From assembly GCA_013398615.1 (NCBI GenBank), contig VZSR01000598.1, positions 791,180 through 855,179 of the forward strand: a DNA stretch of 64,000 nucleotides, written 5' to 3'. The first letter of the stretch is position 1, and the number at the start of each line of letters is the position of its first letter. This DNA comes from Brachypodius melanocephalos (taxonomy: Eukaryota > Chordata > Aves > Passeriformes > Pycnonotidae). Below are positions 23,601 to 38,200 of this stretch, piece by piece. The translations under genes and the position numbers were made by a program. The notes under the pieces are model-generated. The model was not told the origin of the DNA. It did not search any database and saw nothing but the letters and a program-made list of their open reading frames with translations.

Positions 23601-26269
23601 TCCAGGTTCTTCAGGGCGTCTTGTATTTTAAAAAGTGCATTTTTCTCTGGTGAAATCTACCTTGGCAAAAAGCAAACAGAATTTCCTCAAAGGGCTGCAA
23701 ATGGTAGAAGCCTCTCAGGTCACAAGCAAGGACTCCCCACATCAGCCTGGCTAAACGAAGGTGAGGACCACCAAGACTTTCCCAGTCAGTTTACAAGCAA
23801 AGTCACAGAGGTTCACCAGCCCACATGAGTGGAATCATCATCATCATCAATCCCATGCTTGGAAACAGCATACTTTATTCTTTTCCACAGATATGGAAAG
23901 AAAATAAGAATAGCTTCATCAAAGCAAAAGCTAAAGCAAAGCAAAAGCATTTGGTTGGAAGGCAGTGAGCTGGGAAAACTCAATTCCCTTTTTTCATGCA
24001 AGCTGAACACTGCTGGTAGAGGAACAGCAGGCAGGGCAAAGATAACCTGCCTCTCACTTGCTGCTGCATTAAAGGCTTCCTGCATCTCTAGCCTCCACAT
24101 ACAATCCCACATTTAGCAACTGGGAACCTCCTACCAGGCAGAAAGGCAGGGATCAGCTTCACAGTAAATACATGGATCTTATCACTAATACATACAGGGG
24201 TACCCATTCCCCTGGCTAACTAAGGGCTCCTGTACCTGGAATCAGTTATCAATTACTTCAAGGTCCAAGGATAAGTCCCTGGAAACAGCAAATTACAGTG
24301 GAAGAAGAGCCATAACCTTTAGTACAACCACAAATGATCTGCAGCACCTTGTGGAATACACCCAGCATGGCGTATGTGTGTATATATAAATTTTGTATCT
24401 AGACATCGTAGTGGTTCATTCTTTTTAATACATATACAAGTACCTATACATATATACATATTTACAATTTACACCAGCCAGTAGATGTATGTGTACTGTA
24501 CATACACACACAAACGCCGAGCACACACATGCACACACATGAACACACGCTCCTTAGAACAGACTCCACAGCCCAGGAAATGAAGTCCTGCCAGAGTCCA
24601 AAGAGCAGCACCAAGGGGGGGTCTCAATGTACCAGCTTTAAGACTGCTTAGGACAAACACAAGCATTCACAGGATTTTGTACACTTGGGAAATAAAGAAT
24701 GGATGGTGCAAGCTTCAGCCCAGCTACAAAGAACCTTCATGCCAACTCCCCAGCTACACTGCAGCCATTCCTGCTGTTCCACACTGTGCTCCCTCAGCAG
24801 AATGGATCCACCACCGCTGTTCTGGCTGACCAGATCACACCCTGGGTGATGCTCTGCACCCCGGATTGCCAGGATACTACAGCAGTCACCAAGTTCTGCA
24901 CTGTTTCCACATAAGCACAGGGGCATGGCTGGGGGTCAACAAAAAGCACCGATTGGACTTGTCCTCTCACTTCTTTTCTAGCAGCCCATGGAACAGTGAC
25001 AATTGGCTTTTCCATTTCATAGTTTAAAGTATCTCCATTCCCTCACCCTGCACTGCCAGGAGCTCCTCTAGCTCTGCAGGGCAGCCAGTGCAGTCCTAAA
25101 CAAGCCAGCCAGCAGCCACAAGAGCCTTCTGCAGCCAGCCCCTTCCCAAAGGCCACTGTCCTCCTGCAGACACCCACATTGAGCTCCTGGGCTGGGGAGC
25201 CCCTCGCTGCTCCTGGCTCCAGGGCAGGATTGAGCCATGGGGGGGACATGCAAAACATCCAGGGGGTTATGGCAGCTCCCACTTGGTTTCACCTGCAAGG
25301 GGAACATCAGCACCTCTCCTGGGGCACGGGGCTGTGGCACAGCGGGGTCAGACACACAAGTGACAGGAGGGGCTGCTACAGCACTGTACAGGACATCCTC
25401 TCAGCTCCTGCCAGGGAGCGGTCATGCTGTGGGAGCCACACGTTCCATCCACACAAGGAAAGGATGGGTAACACCTGCTGGAAATGCTGGGATTTCTAAA
25501 TAGTACCTCAAACTGAAGAGTGCCCCCTCCTCCCGTGGCAGGATGCCCCACATGACAGTGAGAGGTGGGGACCAACTTTCAGGGTTTGCAGTTTGTTCAC
25601 CTATTGACCACCTGCCCAACCAGGTCCTTGGCCAGCAGTACACAGTTCAGACAGAAAACTGCTGCATCAAACTTATAGGGAGCATTAAGTATCTTTACAA
25701 ATTCACTTCAAAGCGCTGCTCCAAATGCAACTTAATTGTCCACAGTTTTGTCTCCTCACTTGCTTAAGACTGAAAAAATATATTTGATATGAAGGAATTT
25801 GAGTTATTGCTATTGTTGGTTTGCACTGTGTGGTTCCATCTTTACCGTTTCAAATCCAAACTCTTTGGGGATAAAATATTGGTTTTTTCTGTTGATTTTT
25901 TTTCATTTCCAATTTCTTAAAATTGTATAAAAATAAAGGATTTCCACAAATGTGGGCTAAAGGTAACCAATAATACTTCTATGCTTAGGATCAGCTGTTG
26001 GAAATGTGGTTGACAGCCACAAGACCAGAAATAAACCTCTAGTGATTCTTTAGTTTAACATTTAAAAGACATGAAAACTTCTGCTTATAAAATTGACCCC
26101 ATACAGAATGGAACAGCTCAACTAACAGCTGTTTATTATTACTTTTTAAAATAATGGTCCTAAATTTAAAAATAAAATCAAGTACTTCCTTTTATGATTT
26201 TCACATTATAAAACTGCACCATTCAAAATCTGTGGCCAGGGAATCCCCTTTGCAGTAAGACAGTTTCTT
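20695..26269 (-). other. SCAI: SCAI 3' UTR (long, several poly(A) signals)
   Basis: From the SCAI stop (26270-26272) to the start of the GOLGA1 CpG island I find no exon on either strand. Minus-strand AATAAA signals (TTTATT on the + strand) lie, among other places, near 21129, near 21532 and at 20717-20722. The last sits 5.5 kb from the stop, inside CpG-rich sequence. A long 3' UTR is expected, since human SCAI mRNA is much longer than its coding region (from memory). The end point is inferred. Confidence 0.6.
24375..24548 (-). repeat. SCAI: AT/CA-rich simple sequence with tandem Pumilio-type sites in the SCAI 3' UTR
   Basis: TA- and CA-rich low-complexity sequence. In the SCAI sense strand it contains two abutting UGUANAUA elements: TGTAAATA (+ strand 24459-24466) followed by TGTATATA (24451-24458). 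Further TGTAT/TGTAC-rich sequence surrounds them. The motif matches are exact; binding is inferred. Confidence 0.55.
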
Positions 26270-29200
26270 TTAATAGTCATCGAGTGTGTTTTCCAGGAAA
26301 ACATTCCTAACATCCAGTATGGAAGCCAGCTCCAAAATGTGCTTTTGGAGGTGAGGGTTCTCCACCGTTTCATCTCTTGGCAGCTGAGGATAAGATTCAG
26401 GATAATTTCGAGTCTCCTGCTAGATGACAGTGAAAACAAAGAGAATCAGACACTCATTTCTTTCACACCCTCTAGGAAGAAGACTGCAAAAGGCCATTTT
26501 CACCTTAATCTATTCAGTATGGCACAGAGACAGAAAATATTTTAGAATTTTCAGTTTTCTTTTTCCATTGACTCAGAGATGGTCACAGTGGCAATACAAA
26601 TGCCTGTTCATCTCAGATAATTATTGGAACGTTCACTGAGGCTTTGCAGAAAAAAAAAAACCCAAACCACATTAAAAGAGACAAAAATGTGCACCTGTAC
26701 TTACCTACTAGGCTGGAGTTCATTCCTTGAAATTAGATATGTAACCATCTCCAGTGGGAGATTCATCTCATCCTAAAACAAATATCTAAGACACCAGGGG
26801 CAAATCTCCCCCCACTAACACAGACCTACTTCTTTTCCCTGGTATCAGAGCAGCCCAGGTAGCTGACTTAGGCTTGGAGAGGTGCTGGACATCTGCAGTT
26901 CCACAACTGAATACTGCACCTTTCAATGCTCCAGTCCCATTTTTCCCTGCAGCATTTAAAATGGAGCAGGCAGTTTATATGCCAACACTCACATAAAATG
27001 GTGCAGATCCAGAGCAGACTTCTCTGTTGGCACAGCTTTAACCAACAGGGAGGCAAAATATCATCTTCCTATTTTGCATATTCATTTACACTTCAAAGAC
27101 CTTTCAAAACCCATTCACATGAATACATTCCAGAAATAATGACCCACTCCTCCCCACTTCCTCTTATATTCTTGTTCTATACTTTTCTGGTTGTGTAGAA
27201 ATAATAATGTTAAGTTATTAAGAGGAATTTTTCTAGCAGACAAGGCTGTCCAGAGAGACATAACTGAACTGGAGTGTGCCGGTTGTGTTACATGCAGGAC
27301 TGAGGCTGCTGCAAGCCAAAGGCTTCGTGCCTTGGGAGAGACACAGAGGCACAGCCTCAGTGCAAGCTGCAGAAACAGCATGTGAGCATCAGTCACCTTT
27401 CTGAGGTCACCCAGACCTGCTAAGCCCTTGGACCCTCCCACCTGAGCCAGGGCAGTTCCACAGACCCTGGCCTGGAGTTTCCACAGAGGCACAGACATCC
27501 CTGCATACCCGGAAGATTTTGTGCATCCTCATAGTAGCCGAACAGAAGATAAATCTTGTGAGAAGCAAGCGAAGAAACTCATCCCCAAAAAACTGCAGAA
27601 AGGACTGATCTGTGCAGAAGGCAAAGAAAGCTCCGTTTAGAAAGGCTCAAACCCCCCCAGAGGCTCAGCTGTGCCTGGCCAGGCCGTACCTATGGACCGG
27701 GAGTGGGTCAGCAGCTGGGCAATGTCCCGGTTGATTTTTCGGAGGTAATCCTGACACTTCTCCCACAATCCTCGGCGCATGCTTGATAATCCAGAGACAA
27801 ACAGGAATGCCATTAACGGATTGTTCAGAAAGAGCGTGAAGAGGCTACCCCGCTGAGACTGATCTAAAAGGAAAAATAAATCAATAGACAAAGGGATACA
27901 CTTGGCACGTGAAACAGAAACGCTGTCCCTGCCACACAACGAAGCCATTCACCCGCTAAATTCCACCACAGAGGAGCTACTCCTGTGTGTTAGTTACACC
28001 TTCTCTGGTGCAGGCCTGAGCAATGACTGGCAATAAAGGCTTGCTGGAGGCGTGCATTAACACCAAGACACCTTAACTGACTCTGCTCCCTTCCTGGGAG
28101 CAATAAAGCTGCCCAGAGTTGTAATAACCACCATCAGCCCATGCTGGGCTGGCCACTTCCTCAGTCTCTGTGTAGGAGAGCCTTTGCTCCCAGCTCTTGC
28201 TGGAGTCATCTGTAGAAATGTCATCAGCGTTGGAACAAATTATCTACCACATACAATAGCTAAACTTTATCATACTATTTCAGGGGCTGGTAACCTGATT
28301 TAGGGGTTACACAGTAGTGGAAAGCTGTCGCTTCCTGAGGAATTTAAGTCCTCTTTGGGACAGATACAGGATGCAACTGCAGCTTATTGGGAAATGCAAT
28401 ACTGCACATACCTTGTAATGCTTTTGGATATGCTGTTGGAGAAAGCAAGCACACCAATGGCTGTCCAAATAAGTTTGTGAAATTCTGTAACAGATAAGAA
28501 TTTTGAAGTATTGATGGTCACTTTGCTTGCCTTGAATATTCAGGAAAAAAAGGAAGAAACAAAGACAACTCCCTTGCAGACAGTAACAACAGGCCAGTCC
28601 AGTAACTGGTGAAAGGAACATTTCAAACTCCAGGAGTCACCCCAGACACTGCTGGTTTGAACTGTACACACACTGACAATGTTTTACCTTCTCCAGTAAC
28701 TTGTATGCTCAGTACTATGAGCAGATTGACATGTTTAATTAATTCCATCGTGTGTCACTCAATTACAGACCAAAACAGCCACACCACCAGTGAGAACAGC
28801 CCTCCAGTCCAAGAGCCAAGAGCACCCCTGGGTCATTTGTGGGTCTCAGGCACTGGCTAAGAGCACTGTGGACTCTGTCCCAGCAGAGGTTAAGCCAGGA
28901 AAACCTGCCCTGCAATCCAGATGTTGACAGGAGGTCTGGATGTGGAATGCCCTACCCTTCAGTGCATGGACAACTCCAAAAAGGATAAACCCCATTTTGT
29001 TTCAAAATTGACTGGTTTTTTACTTCAGTGTTCAAGTTTTCCAACAGAAGTATTGCTGATTTTTACAATGCATGTCATGTACATCTCCTTCCAAGAAAGA
29101 ACTGCCCATCATCTCCAAAAGAAGTCACTTCGCATTTAAGCTTTGCTAAGCTACATATTCATACCACATCACTGACAAAGGCCTTGCATTCTCAATGGCT

Positions 29201-32200
29201 GGAGGTTTTGGTTTGGTTTGGTTTTAAGACTTTGCATTTTACCATGATCTAGGATGGTAAACCACAGCTACAGGAAGATACGGATTTAAAAATATTATTT
29301 CATACACATATGCAGTGGTAACCTTCAAGAACACACAGACAGCTATATTTAAATGGAAGTGTTAAAAAAAATTCACGGCTTTCAGTAGATATGCTCGATT
29401 TGCAGTTATCTTCCACTTTCAGCTAAATATACAGGGGAGGAAGCTGTTCAAGTGCTGCTGATTTGACAAACTGGCAAGTCACTTCCTGGCAGGACTTACT
29501 TTCAGTCATCACCATTTAAGTCCTCCGGAGAGAGGGAGAGGACGAGGATGCGTGCAGGAAAGCAGGAATGGGCTGCAGAAAGAGATGTGTGAGCAGTTGC
29601 TGTTCCTGCCGGTACTGCTGGCAGTGACATTTAAATGTCAGCATAGCTACCGTCCTATCAGGAAGGATCAGAGCAGCCGTGTGGAAAAAAGTCAGTATTG
29701 GCTTCGATTCCTCACAGGGTGGCAGAGAACCTCTTTGTTGATGCCACCACTTGAGCCTCCAGACACGTCCCAGCCCACTGGGGGACGGTCACAGGACAGC
29801 TCTGTCAGGGCGCTCTGGGGACAAGGACCCAGCACAACCACAGGCAGGAGTGTACAAGGGCTGGAAACACTGACCTTGAGAGCTCTGCCATGAACCTTCA
29901 GCGGAAAACAAAACAAGACACTTAATCCAGTCCCCTCACACGTCTGCCTATGTTCACTGGCAAGGGATTGGGAAGGTGAATGTCACTTCTGAAATGCTGA
30001 CCATATTTCTTTTTAGGTTCCTCACAGTTTTGCCCACATTGTTCTGATATGGGTCAGTGCTCCTAGCAGCCACTTCTATAATCCTGTCCTGAAATACTTC
30101 CAAAGCTCACATTTCTGTGCTCCTTCCACACAGGCAGAGCTGGATGCTCTCCACCAGCTGTGCTGAACAGACTGGTGGGTTTTACACCCCTGTCAGCTCA
30201 CTGCAGAACCAGGAAAAGAAACTCAGTGGAGGTTACAGAGTTGCTTACTGTGTGCCCACAAAATCTAAACAAAACTTAATTATCAATTTTAAATGTAATA
30301 CAAAAAGCAAATTCTACTGTAAACACTTGACATTATTCTCCTAAGACCTACATGTGGAAATCCATTGCCCCAAACAGGTCCTTTGCCCTAAGCTTTACAC
30401 ACAACACCAGTCTACCCAGAGCTGGAATGCCTTGCTCTCTTACACAGATGATCCACTTGACATCTTTCAACAATTCTACTAGAGAGGAAGGTGGTATGAA
30501 AACCAAAACCAAACCAAAAACTGAATATAAGCCACACTTTTTTCCCCTGAAAGAAAACCAACCCCCCCGATGTTATACTGGAATGAATGTCAGGAAAGAG
30601 CATAGGGAAATAACTCCCTTCCAAATGCTCACTTTCTCAGAAAAACATCATTCTGGTTGTGTTTCCCTCCATCTAGATGGAGAAGAGAATTCAAGAAAAA
30701 GCAGATTTGCTCTGAAGCCAGTGTGGTGAACTTAAACAAAGTGGTGTTTAAACATCCCTCTGAGATATATTACACTACAACAAACCAAAGGCCCAACAGA
30801 GAGACCAGATCATTATCTGGCTGTCAGGCAGGAGCTCCCTGGCTCAATACAGAACTATCCTGAATCACACTGACCACGGATTTAGTACCTCTCTTTGGCC
30901 AACACATGCCTTCAAAACAAACAGCACAGCCTGTGGACACTGAACAAGGCACAAGTTCCTCTGGCCACTAGACGTCCCTGTTCCTCCTCCAAAACGCAGC
31001 TGTGGATGTTCCCTTCCCTCACTGCACATAATGGAGCTATAAAAAGGAACACAGAAGAAGTGGCACTTTCCCCAGATATAGCACATTCTTATTACCCCAT
31101 TCATGAATGAAATACATGTGTAATGCTCTCCAGATTCAACTGGCCACCACAAGTGCAATGCCTGCTTCTGTATTACCCGAACTGCAGATTCCCAGAGGTG
31201 GTTTGGCATGGAGCAATTCTACTGTAAGTCCAGAGCACCCCAGGAAGGAGGCTCAATGTCCAAGCAAACACCACTCTACAGTAACACTGGATGCTAATTT
31301 GAGGCTTGTTACTTCCTTGGTTCAGACACTTTTCAGACACAGACACCCCGTGTTTTATAAGATCAGGCTCAATGCTTTGACTCCTTTCTGTTGCTTAAAA
31401 GCAACTGAATGTTGGATGACTGGAAAAAAGAAAAGCACATTAGTTATCTCCCTCCCCCATGCACACACACCGAGATTTGTCTTTGGTATAAAACAAAAGT
31501 AAACCTCCCACCAGAGACCTTGGAAATCTTGAACCTTTTTTCCCTCCAGGAGGATTTATTACTTCCCAATGAGCGGCTGTTCATGTGCTTCTCCTTCTTG
31601 TTCCTATTCATAGGGTCAGATCCTGACTAGCATGCACAACCTCAAAAGAAAAGAAAGACTGAATACAAACTGTTTAAAAAAATAGCCTGTTAAAAGTGTA
31701 AGCTAACTAGGGGTTGGCACTGTATCCTACCACACGAGGAACTGCCTCCAAGGGCCTTACCTTGTAGGCGACGCTGTTGGAAGAATCCACGATGATGAAC
31801 AGGGGCTTTCTGGTGAAAGGGTAGAGATCTCCAGGGTGGAGGCTGCAGAAAGAAAGGCACACCTCAGAGCCCCACAACTGCTGCACAGCTCTGACACTGC
31901 ACAAGTATCTCAGCCATACAGTTGCCCACAGCCAGATAAAAAGCAGACAGATTTCCCACGCCCCAGTCTCCAGATTCATCCTCAGAGAGCAACTGCACCA
32001 TTGTCTTTATTTGCCTATAATATGGGCTGTGGGACTTCTTATTAATTCAGGAGATGTTTAACTTCTTGAGAACTCATCCACCACTGATCTGAAGTTTGCC
32101 AGTAATTAAGAACTTATATTCACTTACGTAAGTAAGGTTGAAGTGTTTAAATAACCATTTAAAGCTGCACATTCATTTCTAAGTGTTCATGCCAATCCCC

Positions 32201-35200
32201 ATTATGACGTCCTGCACCAAGGAGTTTGAACTCCAGAGGCATTGATGCATTTCCCTCTATTAAAGACAAACTCTTGTGAATTTGCAGGTGTGCACCACAA
32301 CACTCACCAGTGCATCTCCTTGTAGGACTGGTTGCGCTTGTGGATGGCGTCCCCGTTGATGATGTCCCGGTTACTGTTGGTCAGCACACCCCCAAAATCG
32401 TACGGACCTTCACGTGGGAAAAGGAAGCTAAAATCAGCAGGGGCAACCCAACCCTGTTAGACATTTAGTGATTACATGAAAGGGAGGAAGCAACAACAAA
32501 TCCCAGAAAACGAAGGGAATCTGAACTACTGCAGTTGTAAGGAGGGAAGAGAGGAATGTGGAGACTCCACTGACTGCATTTTCCTTCTTATGTTTTTTTA
32601 GAAATTTCAGCATCTATCAAATAGAAGCAAGGAATGCAACTTCGTAACTTCTAATTTAATTATTCACTATTTACCTACAAATATTAATGCAAATGATCCA
32701 TATATTGGCTCTTGTTACACTATAGAGAAAAAAGATTAAAACCCATTACACATCTGATACAGAAAAATCAATACCTTTGTAAAATTACTGTATGAGTTTG
32801 CATATTCCAGATTCAGAATTTGATCAAAAAATAAGGCTAAATTAATTAAAAAGACTAGAAGTATTACTGTCATTTGCAGTTCTAACACTGCAAAGGGGAG
32901 AAGAGAGAACTCAGAGAACAATAAAGGGACCAAACAGCTTTAAGCAGATTTTAAATCTGTAGTAAAGGTTTGTATTTCAAGATTTCAAAGTCAGAATTCA
33001 CAAGTTTCACATGCACACACCCTGGACATGTGTTCCCACTGTAAGCTGAATATTCTCCTAAATTTGCAAAACTGAGCTACCCCCTAAATGTCTGATGGAG
33101 AGCAAAGACAAAAGCAATGGATATAAAAAATATCAAATCCTACAAGATACCAAGAAATATTTCTGCCATTGGTATGGGTATGAAATGTCACTAACTTTAT
33201 TTCAATAAAGTATTAAGGTTTCCTCATTTTGTCATACATTTGCAGACTTGGCTGACCCACATTTGGCCACCAAATGCAATTTTTTCAAGTTTGGATACAA
33301 GGCGCCTTTCCATTTAAGGGAAGCTTTGGGGATACAAAATCAGGAACAGAACAAACATTAATTTAGCACTGTTACAAACACCTCACACTGTCTGCCAAAC
33401 ACACTGCTTGCAGGCAATGCACAGTGCAACTCGCAGCTGCTCTCCCTTTTAATAAGGCAGAACTGTGTGCAGACCACACCACCTTATTAAAAGAATGCAG
33501 TTGTGATGGATTCATTGAGTGAAAGCCGCACTCTGGCTGTGCAGCTCCTCAGGTGACTGAGCCTGGATGCCTCTGCCACAAGGTCTGGAGCTGAAACAAC
33601 ACATGCAGAGGGGGGGACATACCACAGGCTCCAGAGAACACACTTCAGTTAGGACCTATCACCAAGCTGCAGCAAGAAGCAAAATGTTAAAAGCATTTTA
33701 AAAAATCACTGCCACCATCCAAAGCTGACAGGGATTTTTTTTCTTTTCTTTTAACATTTTGAGAGCTCTGTAAGTCATGCACTGGGGAGGACAAAGCATG
33801 CATCTTATAAAGGAATGCAAGTCTCAAACAGATGAGGTTTTTACAATATTTAGGATGTTAAAAAATGTTTATTTTGATTTTTTTTCTCGAATTATATAAA
33901 CGGATCTTTGGACCATGTTTACTTCAGCCAACCAGTTTTCAGCTTTTACATTGCAGCTGCATCCAAATATTCTACTAGATTGAAGAGAATAGGAGGGTGA
34001 GGTGAGGGGAATTGTCAAAAATCATGAGAAGGGCTTGAATTGTCAGGTTAATGAGCGTGCAAATAGACCAGTCCCTGCAGCTGCTTGAGTCCTTTCACCA
34101 CCCATGTCCTGGCCACAGGTTCTCCTGGTGCCGGGCATTGGAAAGAATCACAGAGTGCCACTGAGCCATTTTATGAACGTTATGCTGATGCATCAAGTGA
34201 GCCATGTGGTCTGCAAAATTGGGAGGCTTTTAATACTTCAGATGCATCAAAAACTGGATGTGTCCTTAGAAAAGTTCTCAGGTTAATGCACACTAATTAA
34301 AACACAAAGATTTAATTATTGTTTGTGGAAAATAAAGGCTATCTTACTAAGTAGACAGGAGAATCAAATTGACTTGTCTTTTAAAAGGAGCTTTGTGACA
34401 TCTTTCTTGGTCACTTGTCCTGGAACATAAAGAGAATTCAAGCCCTGTTCATGACAGGGAGCATTCCTTTATTGTACCTTCACTATCCGAACGACCTGAT
34501 GGGAACACGCCCGTAGCAGACAGGTAAATCAGCAGCACGCTGTTGGCAGGCAGCTCCTGGAATGCAACAAGGGGACCAGTGGCAAGGGAAGAAAGGCACA
34601 AGTTTACTTTAATACCGAATCATCACACATTGTCATTATAATTGTGCTACTCCTGCTTCTGGCTCCACTCTGCTCTTGGTACATGGATTTGCCCCGTCCC
34701 ACCACACACACCCCTTCCAACAGACCAGAAGTGCCACCTGATGAAATGTCTAACTTTTCTTCACACAAACCTCTAGGCTGGTACCAGAGCTCCAAGCAGC
34801 ACTGAGAAAGCATCTGCTTCCACACAGACTATCCAGATCTGAGGCTCTTCAAGATGTGGAACCCAAAAGCTGCCAAGATCCACACAGACCCCAAATCCCA
34901 AAAAATTCACAAAGAAAGCTCTGTTTACAGTTTGGGATTCAGGACTGGAGATTCAGCAGCTATACAGTGCTCGAGAGCAACAATCTCCTGATGCACTTCC
35001 CTGATTTTAGTTTGTGCTTGGCATGCTAAGACATGAAAGAATACTCTAAAGATTTTTTTCTATTCTCCAGATCAGTGGAGATCCACATTTCATTCAGTCT
35101 CACAAACAGTCCTGGATTTTTTTTTTTTTTAATTACAAATAAATTCACCAATTTCACAAACCTTAAATGATGCTGCTAAAAATGTATATAGCTGGCTAAA

Positions 35201-38200
35201 AGTTGGTTTATAAAGTAGGTATTTATGGGGGTTTTCCCGCCTGGCTGGTTTCTCTGTTGACTCCTGTTAAAAGAAAGAAACAAAATACTTCTCAAAAACC
35301 CCCAACAACCAGATATTATAAAAGCCGTTTCATAACCCTCTAAATTTCTGTTTATTAGAATGCTCATCTCCAACACATTACCCACACAGATGATCTGCCC
35401 AATCTGCATTTCCTACTACACAGTAGAGCAAGATGCACAGTATTCGAACCAGAACTTTATATTATCCCACACTGAAACTTGTGAACTAGAGCTTTTTTAC
35501 TCTCTCAAGTATCACCCAAGAAATGAGTGACAAAATTCACACTTCATCTCAATTAAATAAATTTAAAATCTTCATATTTTCTTTTGGCCCCAGACAGAAC
35601 ACTTGATGCTTTCTCTGAAGGGGACATTTATCTTTCAGATGATTTAGTAATTGATGAGTCCATGGGTTTGAGTTACTCTTCACTAATTTCTAGTGAAAGT
35701 TACACCACCTTTACTAACCTGCTCTGCACAGAGACAATACTGAAAGAGTACACTACTTAAAACCAATCAATCAAACAAAAAACCCAGTTAAGATGTGTTG
35801 CCAGGTTTGTTACTGAAGTGGAACTCACCTGCATTCCAGGTTTATTCATTTGTGATGCCAAGTTCATGGGTTCCCTCTCCAGGGCTTGCAGCATTCGGAA
35901 CATGTCAACTGTTAATTCACTGAACTTGACCTGTAAGAGAGTCACACAGTTTATTCTGCCAGATACACATTAAACAGAATTTCTCTGGAATTATCCACCT
36001 AAGAGACTCCACTGCACACCAGAGAGACCATTCTCTCTCAGGGATCTCTCAGTGTCATCTCTAAATCTCTAAAGAGCTATGAATGACTTCTAGAAGAGCT
36101 CACAGAATACAAAGTCTATTTGTTATTGATCTACCAGGCCAAGTTACTGTACTGCAGACCCCTGCTTCCAAAATACAGGCTTCTCTGATGTGTACAAATC
36201 AGGAGCTGAAATAGCTATGTACAATGAATTCAGACAAAATCTGACAAAGACAGATGAAGTGTAGTTTAAATACAACTCCTTTGCTCACCTGAAAAGAGCT
36301 CAGAGAGAAGTCATGAAATTTGCACAACTTCACTATCATTATAATCTAAAACCAGGACCTAGAATGTCTTTTGAAAACCTCTTCCTGTTGCCACTGAAGT
36401 TGCAACAAGCTGGAGTGAGTCATATGAAAGCTCAAGCCAAGCTTGTTCTAGACGTATCTTAGAGGTCTCCCATGCTTAAATGTTGTTACAAATAATCCAG
36501 TATATGAAAATCAATCGTATCTACTTAATTGACATGTTGAATATAAACAATAAGAGGTCAGTACCACACATCTAATATCTAACATTTCATTTTTAGCTCT
36601 TATTTCTGAAAACTCTCTTCCTCTTGCTACCACTGCAAACATCACAATAAAAATATTTCAATGTTCTCCTCTGCTGGAATCTCTGTTGTATGATCAGAAT
36701 GGATGTCATGGGGGGGACTCCAAAGATGCAAACCCAGGTGTCCAGAATTTCCTTTACCTGGTTGTTGCAGTTCCCAATAATGAGTGCATCTGCAAGAGCA
36801 AGCTGTCCCACTATCATCCCCTGCTCCAGCAATGGAGCTCCCGTCTCAGAAAGCCTGTTAGAGGTGATTACAATGGTGTTGTCATCATTTAAAACCATGA
36901 CAGGGTCTGCCTAAAAAAAGCAACCAGAATAAATCAAGGATTCAGGAAAGCATACATATTTGCAGTCAGAGAGAAGTCCACAGGCCTCGGCACTTACACT
37001 AAACATTTCACAAACGAGGCAGATTTTTTAAATTACTTTGCCATACATGTGTTTATATATTTGTATGCAGGCTACAGGATAAAGCCTTCCCATGTGGAAA
37101 AATAAAGTCCTTAGGGACTGCAAAAAATACATAGGACAAGCACATGAAGGTACAGCAGAGAGAAAAGCATACTGCCTCCAATGACACAGACTCTGCTTTA
37201 GCTTCGCTGTACCTGAGGAGTCAAATGTCATCAACAACCTTACAAATTCACACAGAATAAACTAACTATCCCTACATTCATAATAATTTTAGTTTGCCTA
37301 TTTTAGCTTGCCTTCCCTTTGTAGAAATGAATAGCAAAGGAAGAGAGTGAATGATAATGCTGCCACCCATTCTGGCAATATTTAAATATTCCTGTGAAGG
37401 TGTGTTAGTGATTCATGGGACAGGCATGCATACTGTCCCTGCACTGGCACAGCTGCTTCCTTCACAGATGTGGTGATACAGGAACACTTCCATCAACAAG
37501 ACAGAAAACTCTGAAACAACTACAGGGGATGGTGTTCTCACCTCAATAAATGCTGCCACTTCCTGAAGAACCAGGTTCCACTCCACCTGATCTTCAGTAT
37601 TGAAACGATGCGTGTAGTCTTCAATTTCATCTGACAGCTCCTGATGTAAGCAGTTCAGAGACAGACACTGTCAGTCCTAAAACCAGACTCTACAGGAAGT
37701 CAGTAACCCTCTATTTGGTTAGCTGTGCTGGCCTTTAAGAATAATAAATAAATAAATTCCTCGAGAACATATACAGCACTCCTGACTAACGTGCCAGCCA
37801 AAACGCGCTCTTTCAGCACACGGAATGCCAACGTTACACTGAGTTCTGGCAATGCAAATTGTCTTTTACGTAGGTCCAAATGCGAAGAATATCTGGAGTT
37901 AAGTATAATTATCCCACTTACAGCTATGTCACTGGTTATTACCATAAGCTATGGATACCAAGGACTCAAATTTCAGCTTGCAAGTAACTTTAAATACCTT
38001 GAGAAAGGGGATGGTGTGGCTGGTTTAGCTGTGCTAAGCTAAGCCTGCAGTTCAAGGGAGCTGTGACACAGACAGCAATGCAACCTACACAAAGCTGTCA
38101 AGCCCAGGAACTGCTTGAAGCGAGGTTGTCAGAGGGGCTGGGAAGCATATGCTGTGGGGAGCAGCTTGCTGTTCCTTTGCTGCACTTCCAGGGCACCTCC

